The position numbers and the translations under genes are program-made. From assembly GCA_004794785.1 (NCBI GenBank), contig SJOL01004427.1:92602-156601 (forward strand): DNA of 64,000 bases, written 5' to 3'. This DNA is from Opisthorchis felineus. Lineage: Eukaryota > Platyhelminthes > Trematoda > Opisthorchiida > Opisthorchiidae. Each line of letters starts with the position of its first letter. The first letter of the stretch is position 1. The notes under the pieces were generated by a model. The model was not told the DNA's origin. It made no database searches and saw only the letters and a list, made by a program, of their open reading frames with translations. Below are positions 25,501 to 39,530 of this stretch, piece after piece.

Positions 25501-28500
25501 CTACTTGGGAACAAATACCCATTACATTTAAACCTTATTGACTCAAATTTGCAGCGCAAACTCTTGTCCAATCTATTTATATTTGGCACCGAAAGATTTG
25601 CGAAGTTTCGGACAAGACGTTGACGGAGGCTTTGTGAAAAGGAACAAAGAAAACACAAAGTGAAGGTTATTCTGTTTTGATCGTCCAACGCTTTGTAGTT
25701 TTGCAAGGCAAAAATCCAGTCGCGTAGGCAACTTTCCATTTTATTGGGCTAGTACGAAAACCAGAACAAGACACAATGAGGGCAGTTGAGCATTCCAACT
25801 GGGCATTTTGTAGGCCAGTAAATTTAATTGCGTTATTGTCCCAATTGTGATGAAAGTAAACTTCAAAAGAGCAATTTTCCGTTAGCCTGTTATTTACTTA
25901 TTAGAGCATGGGAAGATCAAGCTGGACACATGAACGCTCACATATTAACTGGTCTGGAGGCGGCAGCCGAATATCACTCCTGTCTCCACCAAAGTATATT
26001 TTCAGTCAATGAATGTTTTTTGCGCGGTCATAAGAAGATTCCTTCAAGGAAACCGGATATCAGGATAACACAACATGCTTCTTTCCCCACGGATTGCGCA
26101 ATGCTGCGCGCCAGCAGCATTTAGGGGATATACAGTGGGAAAAATATCTGACTAGAAAATTTCCGACGGTGAATGCGACGTCCAGAAGAATTATATCATG
26201 AACTGATTAAGGGAATGATATTTGGGTGCCGTCAGTCGTGAGTGCCAGCTACTAATCAGCTTACTTTCCAATATTATGTGCCATACAGGATCAAACTCAA
26301 TATTCCAGAAAAAAACTAGGCAAAAACAAATAGGAAAACTTTACCTAGTCGGAGACGGAAGCGCATTTTTGAACGGTGGCCAGTAACTCAGCGTCATTTG
26401 TTTTCATGTATAAGTCACTCACGTTGTGGCCAGAACGAACGAATAGAATATGACAAATGAATGGAGTTGGCGCTGTGCGTCACAATTTCGTAGTTGACTA
26501 TTGATAGGATAACACAACTCATGTTTTTACCTTTGTGATTTCATTAACTTTGTTCCCAAGGAAATCGCACCAGTAACTCCTGAAACGATTTTTTTGTTCA
26601 AGTCATGTTTCAGAAAAGTTTCTGTCAGGATGCTGAGCTCAATTCGGAGGATCAGGTTGGAAGAAAACTTCACGGATATAGATGTACACAGGCTGTACAC
26701 TAATATGTCAAATGCAAAGCATGCAGTCAAGAGAGTACGAGGCGCATTTGTTGTGCCAATTACTAAAAATTATACGAGTAGCTCGCTCTTGATATCTTAA
26801 ACTTTTTAAGTACGCGCAGCTCAGTTTCTAGCGAAACCTCTGAAACAAGATCAACGCAGAGAGATTCCGGTACATGGAATTTTGTGATGCAACTCAGAAT
26901 CCCCGTCCTGTACCATATTATCCGGTGCAGTTATAAAACCGGAGAGAGCGGACAGATCATCCGGCAGTCGAGTGAAGGAAACACCAGTTGAACAAGGTAC
27001 AGAAAAACGGCAGTTGCTCACCTTAAACAAGTACACACATGCATGCTCAATTATATGTTAGTCATATGGCGGAGTCAATAGACAGCCGACAAGAATGCCA
27101 ATCGTTAATTGCTATATGAATAAACAAACTGCTTGAATTACAAAAAATAAAATCAGTTCCATTGAAGTGCCTCTTAGTTATCAAGCTAAGTAAAAGTGTC
27201 CAAGCATGCACGACGGGTATTTGGGAAGAAAACAAAGACATAACACCACCAACTCATATTTATTTCTCACATACCGTGTTTGTGCAATATGTGCATAATA
27301 TATTGTTTTTGGATGAATGTATCCGTTGATTTTCCTTGTTGCGAAATTCCAAGCCAGCCACGAGTACCGCTGTTTGAGTGGAACCGAAATGGGGTCAGTC
27401 CTTGGACCAGTCGAGTGCAGCAGGGAACTGTGCTTTGATTCAGTTGACCTAACTGCCTTGCACTAATCCATTTGGTCCCTATCAACCAGCTATACAGACT
27501 GGCATGAACGTCGACGAGGTGTAAATGTTGTACTTAAATTGCTTGCTTCATTGTTGTCTGTCAACATTTTTGTTAGGCAGTAGATGGCCTGTTGGGTTTA
27601 TTCACAACTGGCAGAGACAATGCGAGAATCGTTGCTTTCGAAGAACGGCAAAAGTACAAATTAAAAGACGGAAAACCTTGCACCATTATATTTTACCATC
27701 TAGACTTCTTACCACTTTTTCAACCACTTACCATGAATGGCACAAATGCCAGTTCGCTTACATCTCCTCTGAAGCCCGCACTACGGAATAATGCAGAATA
27801 AGCATGCGCACAGTTGAACTTTCCTGTCTGGTAGACTGATTTCAAACTTACGAGATGCCAGGGGTATTTATATTTTCTCTTGCAGGGCTATAGCGCCCAA
27901 CTTGCTTAACACCGAAATGCAAGAACGTTCCCAATCATCCTCCGGCATACCTTCTTTCTATTAGGTTTAAATCAACCACTCAGCTAAAATGGATTCTCTG
28001 GAGTAACGGCCGGGAAAACAGGGTAGCAATGCAGCCTACAACATTTTGAGAGCAAATGGACATTCCACACTGTCACCATTTTGCAGATTTAGTGTCCAGA
28101 TCCACCATTAGTGCCCTTCTCTTATTTAGGTTCACCTCAAAATGATGAGGCGCAGTCAGTCAAATGAGTGATAGCATAATGGGCAAAGTGGGGCTACTAA
28201 TCAATAAATATTTCACAAAGACCTTTGTTTTCTCTTCAGACCAACAGAATTGCAAACTATATTCAAACACATTTTATCAACAGTCAAAATCCGTTCATCT
28301 ATTCTAGGTGCTCCAGATAAGTAAAGAAAGAAATATTCGTGGTTTAAAGCCATTTCTGGATTTTTGTCTTCCTTATAAAGAACGAAAACACAAGCAGAAT
28401 CTCAAAGTAGTGCTTTCTGCAGATCGTTCCGTATCGGTAGCTTGTCAGGGTTGTTCAAGCTGACGATGGGCGCAACTTTTGCACTAGAATATTGTCGTAA

Positions 28501-29560
28501 TGCCGGACTAGGTTTGTCTCATATGGTGCAGCTAAATTAAACGCTTCCTTTTTTTCAAGAACGCAAGGAGAAGTGGCTACGTTGGGTGCCAAACATAGCG
28601 GTCCATACATAGCGTCTATCAACAGGCATGATAATCTCTGCTACACTGATGATGTCTTTCTCCCAAGCTGCCTGAATGTGGCCTGTTATTAGGCAAGGCA
28701 AAACAGGAATCATCTGATTGGAGTACACATGTACATATGCACAGCTGTCATGGCCATCTAGCTCTCTGGTCCGAGTGATTTGAAAAACTGAATCTGAGAA
28801 TTTGCTAACAAACCAGAGACAATGGTGGAACTTCATTTTAATGCGGAGCTCTATGGAAGTCCTTCCTGCTGACCTGGGTGAAGCAAGCTGTATCTTACAT
28901 TACAGCGAATGGTCGGATAACACTAACGCAGTGTATAGAACCCCTGTTGGTGATATGATACAATGACTTTCGGCTACTCCCGCAGTCAGGATGTCATTCA
29001 TTCAGGCGAATCGGTTAACTTTTGCGTCCAAAAAATATCTACTGGTAGTTTCAAAAGCTTACTTCACTCGTACTTCCCCCTTCTGGGTTATCATCCATCA
29101 TCACACTATAAAAAACCTACTGCTGTTTTATTTTGAGTGTTCAGTGTTTCAAAGTCAAATCGGGTCAAATCGGTTCTGCGTCTGAAGCAGACTGTATCGC
29201 TTGTGTAATGTCAGTGAGTGTATGGTTAATGTGAAGATGCTTTATGTCCTTAAGGAAAGAATAAGGTGCCTACAAGTTTGTACAGCATTAAAATAAACAG
29301 GTCTCAGCATGTTGTTGGGGAAGGGTATCATCAGCGGGCTTGATCCAACGTTCTTTGTGCACCTCACGCAACATAAGCACAGCGCACCACCACGGGCGAA
29401 CTTTAGCTAGATAGTTGAGCTAGAAGGTGGCAGCATGCTCGCCACTGGGATCGGCTGCGTAAAATATTCTGTGGGGTTTCCAACCACCTGCAGATAGGAT
29501 CACACGGGCCCAAGTGCGCTGAGTTTAACAGGGCTCAACACACCAGATTCTGGTTGAATA
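22570..29560. other. No gene firmly recognised
   Basis: Two minus-strand open frames have fairly protein-like composition. One is 25458-25739 (starts MESCLRDWIFALQNYKALDD). The other is 28555-28836 (contains LDGHDSCAYVHVYSNQ). Neither has a clear acceptor-donor pair or a domain I know, so they are noted here rather than called. Confidence 0.45.
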
Positions 29561-29631
29561 TAGTTACCGCTTTTCCAGATATTTCCTCAACGGTATCGAC
29601 CCTAAATAACGTGGATAGAGCCGAAACTTAC

Positions 29632-29780
29632 CTAAACGTTTGTTAATTCCCACAGACTCAGTCACCAGTATTCCTTCTGGACATTTCGGCTGTAGAGTAT
29701 AAGCAAATTTTTCATTCCTCATGCAGGGTATTCTTAGATTTGCTCGCCCAACAACAAGCATTAATAAGAGCTTAGGAGGG
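29632..29780 (-). CDS. Candidate internal exon with consensus donor, unknown protein
   Basis: The donor is GTAAGT at 29626-29631, the full consensus, after TTTAG. The acceptor follows a T-rich run and AATGCAATAG. The frame between them has 49 codons, starting PPKLLLMLVVGRANLRIPC and including CPEGILVTESVGINKRL. It looks like a short hydrophobic strand followed by a soluble segment. No family is recognised. It is phase-compatible with the candidate exons at 36.5 and 22.4 kb, a one-in-three coincidence each time. This is the best of the unrecognised minus-strand exon candidates. Confidence 0.35.
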
Positions 29781-29849
29781 CTATTGCATTCACAAAAAAA
29801 TAAACGCTCAATTTCAAAGATAAACTGCTTATGGATGCAGTACAAAATA

Positions 29850-32800
29850 CGAAGGACTATTTCCTAGAAAGCACTTATTCATCGGCGTGAAACGCGTAGC
29901 AAACATAGACTTTATAGCGATGTTTACACAGTGAGTTGAAGGCTCAGCCGTGTATTTATTTTTTATGGTTTATATGTATTTACATACACTTCGGGCATTC
30001 GGGATCACCGATTAAATGAGGTGACGCCGATACATTGAACTATGCTTTCCACAAATGGGTAGTGTTGTGCTTTCGTGTAAAAGAATGAATTGTATCACTA
30101 CGGTGTATTCAGCGTTGTTGGCGCAGTAAGATCCAAGCTGGGAAAATAAAACTCAAAGCTGGGGAAATTCATCCAAAATTAGATGTGCAATAGAGTGAGT
30201 TGTTTTCGCCGACTGATGTGAGCTTTCCTGATAAATCCATACCCGATAAACTATAATGCCTCCCATTACGTGCAAAAATAACCTGAACAGTGCCTGTTTG
30301 GATATCCATCTACAATCACAATTGAAGCGCTCCCCAACGGGGAATACAAAGAGACGTGCGTTTGATTCGAGAAGAAAAGTGATGGAAAAGGCATTTTCAT
30401 CTGCATTTTTCGATCTGAAAATAATTGTTGTATGAAATGGCAGCTAGTCGTCTCAAGTTAGATGGCAGTGGCGATGGCAGGTACCATTAGTACAACTTTA
30501 CGAGCAGATGGCCAAGTCTGGCGAACGATATCCCTGGAGCGTTTGATTCATTATCCCAGTGATTGGTTTAGCCGATGAAAGTCCAAAGCTAAGCCAAAGA
30601 TAGGTTGTTCGAAATAAGTAGAACAGCTATCCTGGTGACCGAAATTTTTCAAGATGAATAATAGGAGAATAAACCTATAATAACATGACAAGCGTCGGGT
30701 GTGATACGGTCAAAACATGCTGCTCATGTTCTGGCTAGGTGGTACAAAACTTGGTCATCTGTAATACCCCATGCATGTCTCCGCTATACGAGAACAAAAG
30801 CAGTGAATATGTGAGGGAGTCACCTCGGCAGACATACGCATAAAGAAACAAAACCTACAAGACCGGATAGCGCAAAATTTAGTTACCTTGTAAAACGTTA
30901 CGTCCGTTGTGCATAAATCTCACAATAGGCAACCCCCAATAAGCAGAATAACTCTGTTTGGATATTTCTGTCCCCTAAACGGTCATTCTTTTTCATCTTT
31001 TTGGAAACTGTAAAATGTCCAGGGTCTATTCTTCGATACTATCAGGTTAAATGTTTTTGGGAACCAAGTCGTGGTACTCATTAGTTGGCGCTGTGGGTAC
31101 TAATGGCCCACATTGCCTGATGTCCGCTAACACAGGAGGGCGATGCAACGCATAGTACACGCATTTTTGGGTAAGATTGATGCAAAATAAGCAGATGTCA
31201 TACGAAACACTGACAAAACCAGATGATCAGTTTAATCTCTGGACGCAGCCCGCCACTCTCAAGGCTGCAGAAAAGTCTTCGGCAGCTGGCGACTGGTTTT
31301 GCCCTTCATCAGGCTCATCAGAGAGGCACCGTTACAGAGATTCCACCATTCATGTGTTCTACTTGAACCCAAATCGGTCATAATTCACCAAACACTCACA
31401 TCTGCACACTAAGTTAATTTTGATCAGAGACTCAAGCGAACTCAGACAAACATCGCATTAGGGCTTCGGTAAGATAATTTTTGAAAAACAGCCCCCTCCA
31501 AGTAACACGATCAAGTATATAGAATAAGTGGATACGATAGATGTAAAGACCCTGCATCTAAATGCTTTGGAACTCAAAACGGACATACGCTTGTGAATGG
31601 TCTGTGGTTGAAGAACTGAACTAAACTCATGAGCTATGAGCCTCATTCCAGTTCTTGCTACTGTTCTCAACTTCGCATCACACCCGTTCTTCGGTCTGAT
31701 CACCACTCCGCCGTTGGTATCTATGGCAGCAGCATCTTGTTATGGCCTGACCGTCTATGAGTACAGTCTCACACAATCATTCTAATCCAACTTTTTAAAG
31801 AGCTGTTTCACGACAACTGTTGCTAACCCACACGATTCTACTTAGACCGGTACTACTCATCCCCCACGGCCTGTCTTCGAACCCTCAGCAATCCACTTCG
31901 TCTGTGTGCATGAGCGCAGGAGGTGCGTCGTGGGTGTTTTGGTGAAATGCACCTTTTCAGAATGGATGGACAATTCCATGACTAGTTTTTCCAACCCTGA
32001 TCCGCATGAACCTGGGAATCAAACCCCTGTTTAGGAGATTGCCTCCACCAAGTATGGCGGGAAAAAAGCCCATGAAGTGCAATCTCGGGCTTTCACTACA
32101 TTTGTCCTCGTACAGTCTGCCCTCAGTCCGCTCGACCACGTATTGGTGCACTTGCAGAGAAGCGTTAGCGTATGAACCGGGTGTGACGGCAATGGAGGTG
32201 GGACTGTCGACGGTCTATCGCAGCCTCCGAGATCACGGGTCTAGTGAAATAAGCTGATTCACTATACCATGGCAAACAAATGGAATAGTGGTGAATTGTC
32301 CCATAAGGTGGTATAGATTATAGATAGGGTGGTTCTTTCAGTGTAGAAGTTAACCATATCCTTCGTTGCCTTCCACACTGACAAACTTTTCACCGCGTAA
32401 ACGCTTGAATATGAATCACTTCGCCCAGCCGGATTAATAACAACAAAAACAAAATGACCAATAGTCCAGAATTCATCACAAGAGGGTACCTTGTGTTTGG
32501 AAAGCTGGATTCAATAATTTAGAACAGGACCTACAAATATAATTTCATTTCAAGCTAATTATTTCTAATGACAAACAGTTTGTAGGACTTTCAACTTCAA
32601 CATGAATTTTATCGTCAAAAAGCAAAACGGTGAACTACTGAGTCGAGATGTTCTTGCACGAAAAGAAACATCCTGGCGGTTGGGACGCAATGAAGCAATT
32701 ATAAAATGCCAATCATTCCTGGACATGGAAGTTGCGGGCAACAGCAACCCAGTCGCAACATAAACAACACACTACAAACAGCTTTGTTCTAACATTGTGA

Positions 32801-34170
32801 TGCGGTTCCCCAAACCATTTTTAAATGTGTATATAACACAGGAGGAAAAATAAGTTTTAGCGAATTTTAATCAGATTATCTGAAGTTCGGAAATTTTCGC
32901 CTTGTCCACAGAACTAAAAATGCTAGGTCTATTTAACTGGCTAAGTGCAGAAATTTCTTCTGTCTGCAGCAACGGGTAAGCAGAAAAATCGTTGTTAGTA
33001 TACTTACATCTTAAACCGAACTAGTGGTTTATTCCTCAACGCTAAAAACGGAAAATCGCATGTAATGGAAAAGTGGCTGCACCAGTCGAAGCAAGACAAA
33101 TTCAAGGCAAGTTTATTCGCCTGAACCCCATTAAGGGTTTTAAATGGTATTTAAGTATTTGCTTGTGCAACTTTTAGATACTTTTTGAGCTGCTGACAAC
33201 TTAAAGAACACATGGCAGACTTTAAATAGACCAGACCTTCGTTAATTCCATCTTGCACTAATTTCTTAGAATACGATGGGGCCTGAATTATTTTCAGGAA
33301 GAATTATCTGTGCTGAAAATAGAACTGCGGATACGCAGAGATGAAGGTAAATAAATATACTACTTCATATTAAGTGAACTTAACTATCTTGCGTACGATA
33401 ACATATGACAGCAAATGGTTCTTCATCACTTCCGTCTATATATTGACCCTTGCTTTTCACCATTGCCACCCATCTAGAAAATGATCTTGCTGATCTTGAT
33501 CAAGTGAACGATAACGTTGTTTTTTATAAATGTTTCTGAAAAATACCCCAATGAAAACGTATTCTGCGAGTTACGATTTCAGGGTGAATGCAAGCAGACA
33601 ACCTAGACTATGCGTCAGAATATGCTATTTTCCAGTGAATTGCACCAAATGACAACAAAAGTGGTAAAAAAATTAACCATCGGTTAACTGTCTGGCTCAC
33701 AAAATCCCTAAAATTATGCCAGTCGTTTTTCCTATGAAACTTTTCATCTCCTCGTACTAATACAAATCATTATAAAGATGAAGACCTAATGGTTCTACTT
33801 CCTTTTTATCAGGCATTTCTTGCAAATAATGACTCTTTGATCTAGTGTGGCCCTGCATGCCTCCACAATTACACACTAGCCAACAGTCAGTGCGGAAACA
33901 TTATGGTGTTCCCACATGGAATTATAGAATACGTGGTCTGTGTAGGTAAATTTTATGAGGCTTTGACCTGCTGGGACCGGCACAACCAGTATAAACAGGT
34001 ACAACAGATACAAACATCCCTTCCAAACTTAGATTGATTACATTTTTCTCTGAATGTTACAGACTGTCAAGCTTCGTGCGCTTTACTTGAGTCTTAGAGT
34101 AACCCACTTTCCTGTAGTTTCGCAGTAGAACAATTTGAGCACAGACACTTTTCTATCGCTAATTCTCCTT
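29850..34170. other. Apart from the 31.2-kb retrozyme-like copy, nothing recognised
   Basis: The second copy of the ~20-bp dispersed word lies at about 29975-29994. Elsewhere there are only short chance frames. Confidence 0.5.
31222..31465 (-). mobile_element. Retrozyme-like copy with decayed hammerhead
   Basis: On the minus strand the order is: body end with GAGTCTCTGATCA, GTGTGCAGATGTGAGTG, GGTTCAAGTAGAACAC, the ribozyme with intact CTGATGA at 31315-31321, then GAAGACTTTTCTGCAGCC at the unit start. In the ribozyme, G12 of GAAA is A (GGGCAAAACC) and the cleavage GTC has become GCC, so it should be inactive. This copy supports the unit order deduced from the 56-kb copy. Confidence 0.5.
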
Positions 34171-34174
34171 ACAG

Positions 34175-34249
34175 GCCACGCGGATAGTCTGATCACTAAA
34201 TTCCACAGCAGTTATCCAATATTGTTCGAAGTGCTGGGTTCCGCACCAG
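34175..34249 (+). CDS. Candidate 75-nt internal exon
   Basis: A good acceptor (CTAATTCTCCTTACAG) and a CAG before GTTGTA donor enclose 75 nt, a multiple of three. It encodes HADSLITKFHSSYPILFEV followed by LGSAP. The short length and clean boundaries suit a cassette-type exon, but nothing identifies the protein, and splice-like pairs at this spacing do occur by chance. Confidence 0.25.
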
Positions 34250-36487
34250 GTTGTAGTGACTCTAGTTCACTTTGTGGGCGTCTGAAGGGCATTTACATTC
34301 ATTACGCGAATAATGTGTTGAGTGAATGCAACCTGCATTGATTGCTTCAAAAAGCAGAAAACACAACGTCTGTGTGAATCGTCGGATGTAATCCTTTTTG
34401 GTAATTTTTGGATATCACTAAGTCGCGAAGTGATTGGAATAAAAATAACAGAAGTGGGAGAGTGTATTTTAAAAAATCACTAACATCCGTTAGATTCCAA
34501 CTTTTCGTTTGCGACCTCGAGACGCTTACACATATAACATGCCTCTAATGGCGCATATCTGATGTAATGCAATAGGCGGAAATTTTAACGTAAAGTAGCA
34601 GGATTGCCGACCTTGGAATATATTTAAGTGTCTGGTGTCAAAATCCTGGAACCTCAAAGATATGACAGCGGGTTGATATCCCTATGGTTACGGGGGTGAC
34701 CGGAAGTCAACAAGTACCCTCTTGTGAACTTCAAAGCTTTCCCAGCAGAACGCGTAACTGCAGTCAAAACAGGTTAAACAATTCTGAACAGAATCCGGTG
34801 AGTCTGCTAGTTTTTTTCTTTTTCAAATACCCTTTTTAAAATGGAAAACGTCATGCTAGTTAACGAATTCTGTTCCAAGCAATATTCAGTATACGTGTCC
34901 GGAAAAAGCGGTAACTTATCGGTCCTTATATCATGTGGATCTACTCAGTCAAGTAATGCAAGCATCTTTTTCACCAAAATGATTTAAGAATGGCGATCCA
35001 CGAATAATCTAATATGAAGGTCATCTCACCGGAATAGCGTGTTTTTTGTGCGGCGTTCACTGCAGGCTTAACCGATTGCGCAAACTTTGAGCAAAATATT
35101 CATTGCTAAACAAGTTGCCGAAGCAGATACTGTAGTACTCGGTGGAACAGTTCTACACACCAATAGCGCATTCGTTCTAGGTTTTCAGGTCTCCAAGTGA
35201 CTTGTGGCTACGGTAGACGGGATCACATCGAGCCGTTGGAAAAAGTGTTGATGTTCGTCGAAATGGGTGATTAGAGTCTTAGAATGCTTTCCACCTTCTC
35301 GGTATGGGTTGACACTGACATTAACCGACTGGTGATGGAAGTTCATATATCACTCTGATAGTTTCCCAGCAGTTGACGAAGGAAACACGCTCGAAGGAAA
35401 AAATTCGCATTTGTCCAACCTATAAACAGCCTGCTTATCACCATAGTGCTCCACCGTTTTCCCCGCTTCGAGTCTCTAGACGAAACTCAGAAGCCTTCGA
35501 CCTCCAACCGCTGCGATGAGTAAATGGGATACGTTATCGTTGACACTAACCACGCGAGCATTGTTCATACACTCCGTGCATTTTTCATGCGGCTAAGGAA
35601 GGTAAGAGGCAAATAATTGTTCCACGCCTTGTGCGCATCAAAAATACAGCTAAAATATCCATGAGATTCTGGTGGTGGCATACTTGGAAAACAAAGATTT
35701 TAACCTCTCAACTTATTTTCAAAACCATGGTAACCAAGATGGTTACACATTGAAGTCCAGTTTCACATACGACAACCTTAAGATGGTTTCAGAGTGGATT
35801 CCCGACTTCTACATAGTTCTAAAACGTAGTTCTCCACAGCACTGACCAGAGCTCTCCAAGTATACCTGATGTGTTGGCCTTGAACACACTTGGAACAAAA
35901 AAGACACTACTTGCAATTTCTTATCTCTTAAATGCTCAGGCTTTCTGCTCATTTCTCGTCGTCTGTCATGCTAGGGGCTCTCTTTTGGTCTCTAGGGCGG
36001 TTGACACCACCATGTGTTTCAACAAAACAACAGTCATAGAAAATATCCGGGCAAGCTGGGAGGCGTAGAGGAACCTTGTTGCTTCGTGCCCATATTTTTG
36101 TAATGGATTTAGTCTGGAAAATAATACACTTTGGATAATACAAAACGAAGTGAACTCAATCCTCCTTTTGTGCAACATGAAAACAGTTTGTTTGGCCTGC
36201 TAACCTCAAAGCAACCGAGGTCACATGTGGGTTTTCCATAATCTATCTTTATCAGTGTTACATATTCCCTTAAACTGAGCTTCCAGTTTTGAAGCAATGT
36301 ATCTGTTTGAGTAGATTTTAGTGTAAAGAAACGGTAGACTTCCCTAATTTCTCAGGATTCGTTTTCCACTTAATTATCGAATAAATGCTTAGCAACCATC
36401 TTCAACTCCAGTTATCTTCGTTGATTGTTCAACCGAAAAACCTATAATTTATGCAGTTACTTTCAGTAGCCGATCAAGCATTCCAAC

Positions 36488-36586
36488 CTGTATTCGTCAC
36501 TAAATTCCATGCGCCAAACCATTGCCGCGGCTAATATATCACCAAAGCTGGATCCCCATACTAACCTTAACGTCTCAAACAGCTTG
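36488..36586 (-). CDS. Candidate 99-nt internal exon, unknown protein
   Basis: A strong acceptor (TTTTAATTTTCTACAG) precedes, and a CAG before GTTGG donor follows, a 33-codon stretch. It starts KLFETLRLVWGSSF, continues GDILAAAMVWRMEFSDEYR, and has an amphipathic helix-like texture. It starts and ends in the same phase, so it could be included or skipped without a frameshift. No domain is recognised. It could belong to the same minus-strand transcription unit as the ankyrin exon or to a different gene; the chance explanation remains open. Confidence 0.28.
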
Positions 36587-36589
36587 CTG

Positions 36590-39355
36590 TAGAAAATTAA
36601 AACATAGTAGGCCATTCGACTTTTTATATCACATCGCGAGACACAGAAAACACCACACTCAAGAAAAGTCACAATTTTGAGGCACGCCTGAGTGGTTTGT
36701 TTCATTTTTCTTTTCGAATATAAGATCCTGGAGAAACCGACTCGCAGCTCAAGGTAAGGATCAGTTTATCTGACTGACCTTATCTGGCCGAGAATACCAC
36801 TGCTCCCATGGTTTGACCGCTGCAAAATCTGACATAAATGAGAAAACGCAACTCGTGCAACCGTTTCCGTTTATCTGTCCAACATGCAGTCATGTGTGTG
36901 ATGCAACGATGTAAGGCAGCCGGCAGCAAAAGGTATACGGTTCATTCCAAACTCTTCTATAATCAACCGGTATTATGTGATACATAACATCAGGATATCT
37001 GAAGGCAGTCTCAAATGAACCGTTGTCCTTTGAGGATTTACTGCGAACGCTCACAAATATAAGTGTGCATTATCCCCGGCAAAAGAGTTTATTGTGCTGG
37101 TAGGACAAAAACCTGCCCATGTCAGATGTGAGAGGTCAGGCTTAACAGTGCAGCGATGACAAGGTCCTAAGGATAATGAACTCATGCCCCGTACAACCGA
37201 ATAAGAGATCAAATCGATAAAATGTATTTGAACATTTTGGTATTTTCTGTTTGCATAACGTTACACTTAGAAACCCTCAACAGCTGTCACAGTCAAAACA
37301 GTATCCCGTTAAAATCGCCCGCAATAAGTGGTGTATATGTCATCCTCGTTAATCAAACGAGATTCTTGTTGAATAATTTAGCAGTTCTTGTACAATAATA
37401 TTGTCATTTTGTGTGCTGCGGGCGCACTTTTCTGGCTGGCATCTTCTTGATTGTCTTTTCGCTTAGTTGGGAGTCCTACAGGCCATGTCAGGAATCCGAT
37501 CCAAGTGGCCAGCTTGCTTAACCTGATGGCCTTGCTAACCCTTGTCTGTTGTTGTGCACTGGGCTTATGTTGGATAGGATCAGTCAAAGGACGCTGAGTC
37601 AGTCAAGCTACTAGCGTCTTTCTCCACCAGGGCGCTCACAAATTTATAGGTCAGTGATTGTGGAAGTTGTAGATACCTCTTTCTCAGCTTTGTTATCAAG
37701 GAAATAGGGTGTTTTACAGTGTTCTCCACATCTCTCGTTCTCCTCGTCTTTCAACAGGGTCTTCGTCCACCACTCTTGTATGACAGTTAAGCCCAATTTT
37801 CCACTGCTGGTGTATTGCGTTCCGTGATAATAAACAATTGAGAAAAAATCACTTTTGGTTTAACCTGGGTTGTCTGCTTACAAAATGGTTTATTGTTACT
37901 CACTCGGAGATGTAGGCTTTAAGGACTTCAAGGAAGCTGTCTGAGAGTAACAGTAGCGTGAATAAATAAATGCATTGATAAAGTGAATGAGCAAAGACAT
38001 TTGCAGTCCTTTGGCTGAAACATTTGCCCATATTATTGCACAAACGTAATTTTTTGCAGCATCTATAGATGAAAATAATGTGAAAACGGGATTGCTATCT
38101 GTCTAAAATTATGTAAAGTTTTGTCTTGCCATATAGAAACACCTCTCAAACAAACAGCATGTAAGTACAGTGGAGTGGGTTCTCAGTGCACATTTAATCA
38201 GTATATTGTACCATGAAGTAATTACTAGACAAGTGTGAATAACAACTGATTTGATCAACAATCCAAAAACAAGTGGCATACTTGTCATTTGACTACTATT
38301 CACTCATTTGTTTGCCTGAGTACTGCATTCGTATTTCTGCACCAAGTTGATATTTGTGTTCGCCAGTTAATTTGCAACTGTAAAAGCCAGTTAAGTCCTT
38401 TCCAAAGCGTATGTATCTTCCTGGTCAGCAGAGTAGTGTCTCTTATCGGGCCGGCGCACTTTAACAGGGCAAATAACTGTTAAATCCATCACCGTCCGTT
38501 TCAACTCCCATGGATGATTGAATAAGCCAGATTAACTTTGTCTGAGAGGGGAGCTAAACTAAACCTTTTTTTGAAAAGTATATTTTAAACCAATAAAAAC
38601 ATCAGTTATGTTGGAGACAGGAGAAGCAATGCCCTTAGGGATACTGTCGCCAGTACTCACCAGCATGGCCGTGTAAAAGCCATGTACAGGTGTGATAGGC
38701 GTGGAAGTACTGGAACATAGATTACAGAGCGTCTAATTAGTTGTTTCTAACTAATCTGTTTGTGTTTGGTATACTTGAGTCACGTCAGTCTACCGCGGGT
38801 ATTTAGTACTCCACACCATTTATATTAAACAGTAGAAAAAACCCGGGCTACTCTACACTAGGATGGAAACTGACAAAAGTTTCCCTAGGCAATGTATCCC
38901 TCGTCGCAAAAAACAACTCAGGAGCTTTTCCCCATTTTTCAATATTCCGTTCGACGATAACACTGTCCAAGCATAAAAGTGGACAAATTTCAGGAGATAA
39001 CACAACGATCAGAAGATTTTTTATTAAAAAAATAAAACAACAGTGTCCAACTCAGTGTGAATAAGGTGATATGACTTAATGGAATGTAAAAAGGTTCACC
39101 TCATTTGATGGCCTCAAGCTACTTGCCCCAATTTGTTTTAGGTATAAAAGTGAATCTTGTATTATGCTTCGAAATTGAGCCTGAAAGATTAGACATGTTC
39201 AGATGATTTAAACAACGACATGGAAAAGCATTTGATGAGTAGAGACAAATCCTACATCCTCCGTACTTTGAGCAGTGTTCGGGACTATAATAAACTTACA
39301 AACCTTAGACTGGTGAACGAATATGGTTGCTGGAATGGTCAGCCCAAATTATTCT
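36590..39355. other. No gene firmly recognised
   Basis: A minus-strand frame at 37378-37587 is polar and protein-like (KPSAQQQTRVSKAIRLSK) within a GC-richer patch, perhaps a repeat remnant or exon. No splice site or family supports it. Confidence 0.45.
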
Positions 39356-39359
39356 TAAG

Positions 39360-39530
39360 TTCACTCCCCGTTCGCGCACTCCCTCCCCGCACGCAAATCA
39401 ACAACATTAACCCACCGCTATGCTCCAACTCGCACCCTAACAGCGCATTGATGAAGCAACTTCTGCTGGTGATGAAACCTTCGCAATCCAATTGCTCGGA
39501 TCGGAGAACGACCAGTCTTTTGAAAAGTGT
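39360..39530 (+). mobile_element. Decayed repeat of the same tail family
   Basis: TTGATGA at 39448-39454, then GATGAAACCTTCGCAATCC and CAATTGCTCGGATCGGAGAAC, align with the tails at 59.95 and 63.1 kb. The hammerhead-like core has its first C changed to T and stem II is not convincing. The C-rich sequence before it (CACTCCCTCCCCGCACGC) stands out from the surrounding AT-rich DNA. A long open frame (39220-39618) runs through here; I treat it as incidental to the repeat. Confidence 0.35.

Noticed and set aside
31860..31930. B-box-like GGGTTCGAAGA on the minus strand
   Set aside because: No A-box or cloverleaf pairing at tRNA spacing.
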